Source: an uncultured Alistipes sp. (GTDB lineage: Bacteria; Bacteroidota; Bacteroidia; Bacteroidales; Rikenellaceae). Taken from it: a stretch of DNA of 5,880 bases. Within the stretch, counting starts at the first letter, position 1; every line of letters begins with the position of its first letter. Position numbers and translations under genes: made by a program. Of the stretch, positions 1 through 5,818 are shown piece by piece. Where the stretch lies: NCBI GenBank assembly GCA_910586375.1, contig CAJUIE010000106.1, positions 1 through 5,880 on the forward strand. The letters run 5' to 3'. The notes beneath the pieces are model-generated. The model made no database searches and was not told where the DNA came from. It was given only the letters and a program-made list of their open reading frames with translations.

Positions 1-102
1 GGTATTGAACGTATCGCCATGCTCAAGTATGGCGTTAAGGACCTGCGTCTCTACTTCGAAAACGACGTGCGCTTCCTCCGCCAGTTCGACCGGGCACTCT
101 GA
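1..102 (+). CDS. pheS: Phenylalanyl-tRNA synthetase alpha subunit, C-terminal end (partial)
   Basis: The window opens inside a reading frame whose last 33 residues start GIERIAMLKYG and end FLRQFDRAL before TGA at 100-102. This is the typical end of the PheS catalytic subunit. The GIER segment is the end of class II synthetase motif 3, whose arginine contacts ATP, and ENDVRFLRQF is the conserved C-terminal helix. PheS pairs with PheT as an alpha2-beta2 enzyme that charges tRNA-Phe in the cytoplasm. Only the tail is visible, so the start and the rest of the catalytic core lie upstream of the window. The next gene begins 183 nt downstream and pheT does not follow, so pheS appears to be separate from pheT here, as far as this window shows. 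The family call is from recognition of the conserved tail, without a database search. Confidence 0.93.
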   Translation, partial: GIERIAMLKYGVKDLRLYFENDVRFLRQFDRAL

Positions 103-109
103 CCCGAGA

Positions 110-118
110 GGGGGGGGG
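110..118 (+). repeat. Homopolymer G9 tract 7 nt after the pheS stop
   Basis: Nine consecutive G residues begin seven bases after the pheS TGA. A second G9 tract sits six bases after another stop codon at 3208-3216. Tracts of this length are prone to replication slippage and to sequencing-length errors. It lies outside any coding region seen here, so length changes would not alter a protein. Confidence 0.8.
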
Positions 119-140
119 CCGCTGGCTGCGGGTCGAAAAA

Positions 141-161
141 ATGCGTCAAACTCCGGCGCAT
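141..161 (+). other. Hairpin in the pheS-TPR intergenic region
   Basis: ATGCGTC at 141-147 pairs with GGCGCAT at 155-161, giving a 7-bp stem with one G-U pair and a 7-nt loop. It directly abuts the larger hairpin at 162-204. No T-run follows, so it does not look like a standard intrinsic terminator. Its role is unknown. Confidence 0.45.
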
Positions 162-204
162 CCGGTGCGGGCCTTCGCCCCCCGCCGCGGAGGCCCGCAA
201 CTGG
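162..204 (+). other. Large GC-rich hairpin in the pheS-TPR intergenic region
   Basis: TGCGGGCCT at 166-174 is perfectly complementary to AGGCCCGCA at 191-199. The stem extends outward by CCGG at 162-165 pairing with CTGG at 201-204 (one G-U pair), with a single bulged A at 200. The loop is 16 nt and C-rich. A stem of about 13 bp this rich in GC would be very stable in RNA. It could end pheS transcription, protect the mRNA 3' end, or form part of the TPR gene leader. There is no downstream U-tract, so a classical rho-independent terminator is not supported. Confidence 0.5.
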
Positions 205-285
205 CGTTGCTGTCCACCGCTGGCTGCAGCCCACCCGGCTCTGAAGAACCGAAACACACATTCTACCCCGAAAAATAGACCGACC

Positions 286-2064
286 ATGAAACGCCCGACA
301 CACTTATCGCTTTTCGCGGCTGCACTCTTCTCTACGGCTTTCGTTGCCGGGCAGAAGGGCCCGGCAGGCCCCGAAGTGCCTGTGTGGGCCGATTCATTGC
401 CGAGCCTCTGCCTCTATACGGAGGGGATCAAGCAAAACGTCATCGCCGGTGATTCGCTGCGGGCCCGCAAGCTCTTCACCGAAGCCGTGCAGCACGACTC
501 AACCTTCGCACCCGCCTGGTACGAACTCGCTGTAGCAACCCTTACCTCCGACCCCGCACAAGCTGTCGGCCTGGCACACCGGGCTCATGAACTCGACACA
601 ACCAACTTGTGGTACCACCGCCTTTATGGCCAGGCGCTCCTCATGGCCGGGCATTACGATCAAGCCCTCGGCGTCTTCCGCCGCCTGCGCCTCCGCGATC
701 CCCGTAATCCCGACCTTTACCGTATCCTCGCAGCCCTCTACGAGCAGCAGCAACAACCTTTTTCGGCCATCGCCATACTCGACTCGGCCGAGGTGCGCTT
801 CGGGCGTATTCCGATGCTGGGGGCCATGAAACGACGCCTCCTGGTGCAGACCCGTCAGCTCGACAAAGCCCTCGACGAGGCCCGCGCACTGGTCGACGAC
901 GCCCCCTACGAAGCCGAGCACCACGTGGTTCTGGCGACACTCTACGCCGCCTCAAACAAAGACTCGCTCGCCCGCGCCGAGTATACCCGGGCCTTGAAGA
1001 TCGACTCCACGTCACTGCCCACGCTCCTGGCTTTTGCCGACTTTCTCGAAGACCGGCACGATTACCGCGCTGTGCTCGACGTCACGCGCCGCCTTTTCGC
1101 ACTGGATGCCCTGCCGCTCGACTCCAAAATCCGGCGTTTCGAGCAGCTCACATCCGACACCCGCTTCTACCGCGAATTCTATTTCCCGATCAACGACCTG
1201 GCGCAGCTGCTGGCCATCCGCTATCCGCGCGACAAACGTGTCGTGGAGCTTTACGCCCGCCACCTCATAGCCTCGGGCGAGCTGGAGCAGGCACTCGCCC
1301 TCTATAAGCTCCACACCCTCGACACGCCGCCCGATGCCGACTACTTTCACGCGGTGATCGATATCGAGAGCTTCCTCCAGCGTCCCGATTCAGCCGCACG
1401 CTACATCAGCCAAGCTCTGGAGCTCTTCCCCGAACGACCGGAATTCCACATCGCCCAGGGCCACGCCGCTGCTTGGGCAAAGCATTATCCCGAAGCGCTC
1501 AAAGCCTATAAAAACTCACTTCGCCACGCCAACAGCGACTCGTTGCGAGGTGTAACGTGGGGCCTTATAGGCGACACATGGCACCAGCTTGCGGAGCAGC
1601 CCCAGGAGAAGGGCCGCCGCAGCGCTTCAGCCCGTCGCAAAGCCCGTGACGAGAGCTATCGGGCCTACGACCGCAGTCTGCGCTACTGGCCCGATAACCC
1701 GATGGTGATGAACAACTATGCCTATTATCTGGCCATTGAAGGCCGCGAGCTGGAACGGGCCCTCGCCCTCTCGTCGCGCGTCGTAGAGCTCACCGACAAC
1801 AATCCCACCTATCTCGACACCCATGCCTGGGTCCTCTTTCGCCTGGGCCGCGCCGAGGAGGCTAAAAAAATCATGCAGCAGGCCATTGCCCTCGACAGCC
1901 GCCAGAGCCCCGAATTGCTGGTTCACTACGGCGATATCCTCCATGCCCTGGGCCAGCGTTTCATCGCCGAAACCTACTGGCGCAAAGCTCTTGAAAAAGG
2001 CTACGACGCCGAGGCCATAACCCGGCGCTTCGAAGCAGCCCAGGCCTCTGAGACACACCCCTAA
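286..2064 (+). CDS. Secreted tetratricopeptide-repeat (TPR) protein
   Basis: This 592-residue protein begins with a likely signal peptide: a basic MKRPTH start, a hydrophobic stretch at about 7-21, and a probable cleavage near VAG-Q at 22-23. There is no clear lipobox. The rest is helical TPR repeats. Recognisable units lie at about 56-103, 108-141 (QALLMAGHYDQALGVFRRL), 211-243, 325-345, 385-412, and a strong C-terminal set at 474-573 containing NNYAYYLA and THAWVLFRLGRAEEAKKIM. TPRs bind other proteins, so a periplasmic or outer-membrane scaffold role is likely. No catalytic motif is visible, and the specific function is not known. A basic stretch at about 441-453 (KGRRSASARRKAR) interrupts the repeats before the C-terminal set. 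The ATG at 286 is chosen because it places the signal peptide at the N terminus; no alternative ATG lies in the open frame just upstream, and there is no Shine-Dalgarno sequence. The EnvC-like gene starts only 12 nt after the stop, so the two are probably co-transcribed and linked to envelope or peptidoglycan work. Confidence 0.88.
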   Translation: MKRPTHLSLFAAALFSTAFVAGQKGPAGPEVPVWADSLPSLCLYTEGIKQNVIAGDSLRARKLFTEAVQHDSTFAPAWYELAVATLTSDPAQAVGLAHRAHELDTTNLWYHRLYGQALLMAGHYDQALGVFRRLRLRDPRNPDLYRILAALYEQQQQPFSAIAILDSAEVRFGRIPMLGAMKRRLLVQTRQLDKALDEARALVDDAPYEAEHHVVLATLYAASNKDSLARAEYTRALKIDSTSLPTLLAFADFLEDRHDYRAVLDVTRRLFALDALPLDSKIRRFEQLTSDTRFYREFYFPINDLAQLLAIRYPRDKRVVELYARHLIASGELEQALALYKLHTLDTPPDADYFHAVIDIESFLQRPDSAARYISQALELFPERPEFHIAQGHAAAWAKHYPEALKAYKNSLRHANSDSLRGVTWGLIGDTWHQLAEQPQEKGRRSASARRKARDESYRAYDRSLRYWPDNPMVMNNYAYYLAIEGRELERALALSSRVVELTDNNPTYLDTHAWVLFRLGRAEEAKKIMQQAIALDSRQSPELLVHYGDILHALGQRFIAETYWRKALEKGYDAEAITRRFEAAQASETHP

Positions 2065-2076
2065 GCCCCCGCTCCC

Positions 2077-3201
2077 ATGAAACGACTACTGCCCCTGCTG
2101 ACCTTCACCGCGCTCCTCTCTGTGCCCTGCGCTACAGCCCAAAACAACCGTAAGATCGAGGACCAGAAACGCGTCATCGCCGCCCTCGAAAAGAAGATCG
2201 CCAACGAAGAGGCACAGATCGCTCGTCTCAAAAAAGGCCGAGCCGCAAGCGAAGAACGCGTGCAACGCCTGGCGCACCAGATCGGCACCCGCAACCAGCT
2301 CCTCGACGAAACCGAGAAGCAGGCCGACCTGCTGCGCGCGGAGATCGCCCGCAAGGACAGCGTCGCCGGTAACCTGTCGTACGTCCTGGAGCAAACCCGC
2401 ACCCAGTATATCGCCATGGTCCGCGAAGCATACCGCAACTATCGACATCATAACTACCTCACCTACATCTTCTCCTCCCGGAGCTTCAGCGACATGGCCC
2501 GGCGTCTGGCCACGCTGCGCGCTACGGCGGCCTTACGCGAACGGCGCCTGCGCGACATTTCGACCCTGGCGCATCGTATCCGCAGTGAGCAGGCAGCCCT
2601 GGCGGCCCGCAAACGATCGCTCGATTCGGTGAGCCGCCAACTCGAAGCCCAGCGTCGCGACCTCGAAAACGACGCCCGCAACGCCCGGGCAGAGGTAGCC
2701 CAACTCTCTCAGAAGGAGAAAAACGCCCTGCAACGCAAGACAGCCCAGCAACAGCAGCTGGACGCCGCTATCAGCAAGCTGCGCAAGCTCACCAAGGGCA
2801 ACACGGCCGGCGCCTCTTTCTCGAATAAAACCTCGGGGCTGCGCCTGCCCGTTGAGAGAGGCCGCGTAAAACGTTACAAGGGCAACATGGCAGAAATCAC
2901 AGGCCCCCGGGGCGCTGCCGTCGTATCAATTTACGAAGGCAAAGTCGTCGAGATCAAGCGCAACCGCATAACCGATAAATACGACGTTTTCGTGGCCCAT
3001 GGCGAGTACATCACCTCCTACGCCAACCTCGCTGCGACGAACGTCGAAAAGGGCGACAGAGTGGCTAAAAATGCCCGTTTAGGCACTATTGGCGCTACAG
3101 TCGACCCCCTGACCCTCGAAACCGAATACAAACTCGTTTTCGGCATCTATCCACCCGACCCGGCACAAAAGATGACGGCCGAAAGATGCTTCAGAAAATA
3201 G
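2077..3201 (+). CDS. EnvC-like murein hydrolase activator (coiled coil plus degenerate LytM/M23 domain)
   Basis: This 374-residue protein has a signal peptide with probable cleavage after ATA at 19-21. Two long charged coiled-coil segments follow, at about 24-115 and 150-240. They are separated by the EnvC-type region AYRNYRHHNYLTYIFSSRSF at 118-137. The C-terminal domain at about 255-372 has the LytM/M23 fold signature: LRLPVERGRVKRYKG, then GAAVVSIYEGKVVEI, then a GEYITSYANL strand, then VEKGDRVAKNARLGTIG. The zinc-binding residues of active M23 peptidases are absent. YAHL is replaced by YANL at 315-318, and the usual HLHFE near the end reads YKLVFGIY at 351-358. In E. coli, EnvC has a similarly inactive LytM domain and activates amidases AmiA and AmiB at the division septum. 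By analogy this periplasmic protein should activate a cell-wall amidase rather than cut peptidoglycan. Its partner amidase is not in the window. It is very probably in one operon with the TPR gene 12 nt upstream. Confidence 0.9.
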   Translation: MKRLLPLLTFTALLSVPCATAQNNRKIEDQKRVIAALEKKIANEEAQIARLKKGRAASEERVQRLAHQIGTRNQLLDETEKQADLLRAEIARKDSVAGNLSYVLEQTRTQYIAMVREAYRNYRHHNYLTYIFSSRSFSDMARRLATLRATAALRERRLRDISTLAHRIRSEQAALAARKRSLDSVSRQLEAQRRDLENDARNARAEVAQLSQKEKNALQRKTAQQQQLDAAISKLRKLTKGNTAGASFSNKTSGLRLPVERGRVKRYKGNMAEITGPRGAAVVSIYEGKVVEIKRNRITDKYDVFVAHGEYITSYANLAATNVEKGDRVAKNARLGTIGATVDPLTLETEYKLVFGIYPPDPAQKMTAERCFRK

Positions 3202-3207
3202 CCCGGT

Positions 3208-3216
3208 GGGGGGGGG
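3208..3216 (+). repeat. Homopolymer G9 tract 6 nt after the EnvC-like gene stop
   Basis: Nine G residues start six bases after the TAG at 3199-3201. The length and the position relative to a stop codon match the tract at 110-118. The rest of the 143-nt gap to ybeY shows no TAnnTTTG-type promoter and no strong terminator; only weak pairings are visible, for example CAGAAA at 3288-3293 with TTTCTG at 3313-3318. Confidence 0.8.
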
Positions 3217-3344
3217 TAGAGGCATCGGGTTTCAGAACCGTAGCCAACGAATGACAAACAGTTCTTCGTGAGCCTTCGCCGGGGAGACAGAAAAAGCAAG
3301 AACCGGCTAAGGTTTCTGCACCCTATTATCAAAATGTTTCAACC

Positions 3345-3770
3345 ATGAAAGTTGGCTATCATACCGACGACTGTACTTATCGTCTGCCCGAAAAACGCCG
3401 CACGACGGCATGGCTGCGCGACGTAGCCTCCGCCGAAGGTTATACACTGGACCAGGTCAATTATATCTTCTGTTCGGCACGGCGACTTCTGGAGATGAAC
3501 CGCCAGTTTCTGGGGCACGACTATTATACGGACGTCATTACGTTCGATTATAGTGACCGACGAGGCACACGCACCGTGGCGGGCGACATCTTCATCGACG
3601 TGGAGACCGTCGCCGACAACGCGCGCCTCTACAGCGCCACACGCCTGGACGAAATGCGCCGCGTCGTCGTCCATGGCTTGCTGCACCTCTGCGGCCAGCG
3701 CGACAAAACGCCCCGCACCAATGCTCAAATGCATCGCAAGGAAGATAAATACCTGAAATTCTGGAAATAA
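3345..3770 (+). CDS. ybeY: Endoribonuclease YbeY, 16S rRNA maturation factor
   Basis: This 141-residue protein matches the UPF0054/YbeY family in length and motifs. It has LLEMNRQFLGHDYYTDVITF at about 48-67, GDIFID at 80-85, and the metal-binding signature HGLLHLCGQRD at 110-120. YbeY is a metal-dependent, single-strand-specific RNase that helps mature the 16S rRNA 3' end and remove defective ribosomes. The usual signature ends in histidine (HGxLHLxGYDH); here the third ligand position is Asp120, with His110 and His114 retained. From memory, Asp at this position is common in Bacteroidetes YbeY, so the enzyme is probably active. The ATG at 3345 gives the usual short N terminus; its leader is A/T-rich with no Shine-Dalgarno. 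A four-codon reading frame (ATG at 3334) ends in a TGA overlapping this start codon. mnmG begins 5 nt after the stop, so the two are almost certainly co-transcribed. Confidence 0.93.
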   Translation: MKVGYHTDDCTYRLPEKRRTTAWLRDVASAEGYTLDQVNYIFCSARRLLEMNRQFLGHDYYTDVITFDYSDRRGTRTVAGDIFIDVETVADNARLYSATRLDEMRRVVVHGLLHLCGQRDKTPRTNAQMHRKEDKYLKFWK

Positions 3771-3775
3771 CGAGT

Positions 3776-5659
3776 ATGAAACCCGACTACGACATCATCG
3801 TTATCGGCGGCGGACACGCCGGTTGCGAGGCCGCTGCTGCCGCTGCCCGCTTAGGGTCGCGCACGCTACTGCTGACGATGGACATGACCAAACTGGCCAC
3901 CATGTCTTGCAATCCGGCTATCGGAGGCGTAGCTAAAGGGCAGATAGTCAGAGAAATAGACGCTCTTGGCGGGCAAATGGGGCGCATTACCGACCTCACA
4001 ACTCTCCAGTTCCGGATGCTCAACCGCTCGAAGGGCGCCGCCATGTGGAGCCCGCGGGCACAGTGCGACAAGACCCGTTTTTCGGAGGAGTGGCGCCATA
4101 CGCTGGAGAACACCTGGAACCTTTATATCTGGCAGGACACCGCCACCGAGCTGCTTTTCGATACTTCGGGTGAAAAACCTCACATTCGGGGCGTCCGCAC
4201 CCGCATGGGCGTAGAGTTCACATGTCGGGCCGTGGTTCTGACTGCCGGAACGTTTCTCGATGGGCTGATGCACTGCGGCGCCTCCCAAGCCGAGGGCGGC
4301 AGGGCAGGGGATGCCGCCTCGCACGGCCTGACCCGCTGCCTCGTCGACATGGGATTCGAAACAGGCCGGATGAAGACCGGCACCCCGGCGCGTCTCGACG
4401 CCCGAACCATCGACTTCGAAGCCCTCGAAACGCAATATGGCGATGAGGAACCGGCTAAATTTTCGTTTTCGAACGACACACAGAGCGTCAGGGACCAGCT
4501 TCCCTGCTTCTCGGTCTACACCACTCCCGAGGTACACGCCATTCTGCGCAGCGGTTTCGACCGCTCACCGCTCTTCAACGGCACGATCCGCGGCATCGGT
4601 CCACGCTACTGCCCCTCGATCGAAGATAAGCTGCGCACATTTGCCGACAAGGAGCAACACCAGCTCTTTCTCGAACCCGAGGGGCGCACAACCAACGAAT
4701 ATTATCTCAACGGCTTTTCGTCGTCTCTGCCCTGGGAGGTACAGTTCGAGGCCCTTCACAAGATTCGCGGGCTGGAAAACGTCCATATTTTCCGCCCGGG
4801 TTATGCCATTGAATACGACTATTTTCCACCCACACAGCTGCACCACACGCTCGAAACCAAGCTCGTCGGAGGGCTTTACTTCGCCGGGCAGGTCAACGGC
4901 ACGACAGGTTACGAGGAGGCTGCAGCCCAGGGGCTTATGGCCGGCATCAACGCCCATAGGTCCCGGATAGGGGAGCCCCCGGTAGTTCTGAAACGGGACG
5001 AAGCGTATATCGGCGTTTTAATTGACGACTTAGTGACTAAGGGCGTAGACGAACCTTATCGCATGTTCACATCGCGTGCCGAGTACCGGATTCTTCTGCG
5101 ACAGGATAACGCCGACCTGCGACTTACTCCGCTGGGGCATGAAATCGGTCTGGTGACACGTAAAAACTACGAAAAATTCGAACAAAAAAAATCATTCGTA
5201 GAATCGCTTATTTCCTTCACGCGAGGACTGAGTGTCAAACCGCGCGAAATAAACGACTATTTAAAATCGATCGAATCTGACCCTTTGGCGCAGGGACGCA
5301 AGTTGTCGGATATCTTGATGAGAAATTCTGCGAGCTTCGAATCGCTCCGGCGGGTGCTTCCGATACTCGAAAAATTTATTTCCGAACAAGGAATTACTCC
5401 CGAAGCGATCGAGGAGGCGGAGATACAAATCAAGTACCGGGGTTATATAGAGCGTGAAAAACTCATTGCCGGGAAGTTGCAACGGCTTGAAAATATCACC
5501 ATTCCGGCAAACTTCGACTTCTCACAAATGCAGGCTCTGACGATCGAAGCGCGTCAGAAACTCGAGCGCATTCGTCCGGCAACCATTGGTCAGGCATCGC
5601 GCATTCCTGGGGTTTCACCTGCCGATATCAATGTACTGCTGGTCAAATTTGGCCGGTAG
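3776..5659 (+). CDS. mnmG: tRNA uridine 5-carboxymethylaminomethyl modification enzyme MnmG (GidA)
   Basis: This 627-residue protein is full length for MnmG. The N terminus carries the FAD-binding dinucleotide fold DIIVIGGGHAGCEAA at 6-20. It is followed by SCNPAIGGVAKG at 44-55, PRYCPSIEDK at 276-285, HHTLETKLVGGLYFAGQVNG at 356-375, GYEEAAAQG at 378-386 and EPYRMFTSRAEYR at 426-438. Cys45 and Cys279 correspond to the two conserved cysteines needed for activity (Cys47 and Cys277 in E. coli). The helical C-terminal part, including KYRGYIEREK at 553-562, is the region that binds MnmE and tRNA. With MnmE, it uses FAD, NADH and methylenetetrahydrofolate plus glycine or ammonium to modify U34 of certain tRNAs, which supports accurate decoding. 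MnmE is not in this window. The start at 3776 is 5 nt after ybeY. The last third (about 5161-5520) is only about 44% GC, clearly lower than the rest of the gene, and includes an A8 run at 5184-5191. Confidence 0.97.
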   Translation: MKPDYDIIVIGGGHAGCEAAAAAARLGSRTLLLTMDMTKLATMSCNPAIGGVAKGQIVREIDALGGQMGRITDLTTLQFRMLNRSKGAAMWSPRAQCDKTRFSEEWRHTLENTWNLYIWQDTATELLFDTSGEKPHIRGVRTRMGVEFTCRAVVLTAGTFLDGLMHCGASQAEGGRAGDAASHGLTRCLVDMGFETGRMKTGTPARLDARTIDFEALETQYGDEEPAKFSFSNDTQSVRDQLPCFSVYTTPEVHAILRSGFDRSPLFNGTIRGIGPRYCPSIEDKLRTFADKEQHQLFLEPEGRTTNEYYLNGFSSSLPWEVQFEALHKIRGLENVHIFRPGYAIEYDYFPPTQLHHTLETKLVGGLYFAGQVNGTTGYEEAAAQGLMAGINAHRSRIGEPPVVLKRDEAYIGVLIDDLVTKGVDEPYRMFTSRAEYRILLRQDNADLRLTPLGHEIGLVTRKNYEKFEQKKSFVESLISFTRGLSVKPREINDYLKSIESDPLAQGRKLSDILMRNSASFESLRRVLPILEKFISEQGITPEAIEEAEIQIKYRGYIEREKLIAGKLQRLENITIPANFDFSQMQALTIEARQKLERIRPATIGQASRIPGVSPADINVLLVKFGR

Positions 5660-5707
5660 CTTTACCCAAATAGCCCCCAGTCCTTACTTTCCCAGTCATT
5701 CTGCGTC

Positions 5708-5721
5708 GTTCCACGTGGAAC
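5708..5721. other. parS: parS-like centromere site (putative ParB binding site)
   Basis: GTTCCACGTGGAAC is a perfect 14-bp palindrome, 48 bp after the mnmG stop codon. The well-known bacterial parS consensus is TGTTTCACGTGAAACA, and a variant with C/G at the inner flanking positions (GTTCCACGTGGAAC core) is known in other bacteria. The site matches that variant over the central 14 positions; only the outermost T and A differ (C at 5707, T at 5722). ParB dimers bind such sites to load partition complexes near the replication origin. The match and position outside any gene are seen directly; ParB binding and origin proximity are inferred. parA and parB are not in the window. Confidence 0.75.
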
Positions 5722-5722
5722 T

Positions 5723-5742
5723 CACCCCACAGAGCAGGGGTG
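5723..5742 (+). other. Hairpin next to the parS-like site
   Basis: CACCCC at 5723-5728 is perfectly complementary to GGGGTG at 5737-5742, leaving an 8-nt loop (ACAGAGCA). It begins one base after the parS-like palindrome. There is no following T-run. It might help end the mnmG transcript or simply be part of the palindrome-rich region. Confidence 0.4.
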
Positions 5743-5753
5743 TCCCGGGCGGG

Positions 5754-5818
5754 GGCTCCGGCCCGCGCCGACTCCGTCGGCCCGATCCTTCCCCGGGGTA
5801 AACCCCCGGGCCGGAGCC
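5754..5818 (+). repeat. 65-nt branched inverted repeat downstream of mnmG
   Basis: GGCTCCGGCCCG at 5754-5765 is a perfect 12-bp inverted copy of CGGGCCGGAGCC at 5807-5818. Two further hairpins fit inside without breaking this outer stem: GCCGAC at 5767-5772 with GTCGGC at 5776-5781 (loop TCC), and GGGG at 5795-5798 with CCCC at 5803-5806 (loop TAAA). The result is a three-way junction. It is too GC-rich and lacks a U-tract to be a simple terminator, and it lacks tRNA features such as a 7-bp acceptor stem and a T-loop. It could be a REP-like dispersed element, a structured RNA, or a transcript 3'-end structure. Confidence 0.55.

Noticed and set aside
5..244. Plus-strand open frame overlapping the end of pheS and the intergenic hairpins
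   Set aside because: It is out of frame with clear pheS coding sequence, and its Ser/Arg/Pro-rich translation looks like GC-rich noise.
920..929. ACCACGTGGT palindrome inside the TPR gene, with the same CACGTG core as parS
   Set aside because: The flanking bases do not match the parS consensus beyond the core, and the site is within coding sequence where such a short palindrome is expected by chance.
3147..3332. Minus-strand open frame across the gap between the EnvC-like gene and ybeY
   Set aside because: It overlaps the conserved end of the EnvC-like gene and crosses the G9 tract; no recognisable domain or start signal supports it.
3866..4537. Long minus-strand open frame (223 codons) opposite mnmG
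   Set aside because: It lies wholly opposite strongly conserved mnmG codons; its translation resembles no family I know and is typical of GC-rich antisense shadow frames.
5184..5191. A8 run in mnmG as a programmed frameshift site
   Set aside because: The frame continues normally to a conserved full-length C terminus, so no frameshift is needed; a Lys-Lys stretch explains the run.
5676..5697. Short direct repeat CCCAGTC at 5676-5682 and 5691-5697
   Set aside because: Seven bases repeated only twice is within chance expectation for this composition.
5754..5818. Possible tRNA because of the cloverleaf-like fold
   Set aside because: The outer stem is 12 bp rather than 7, there is no T-loop motif, and no anticodon arm of standard size.
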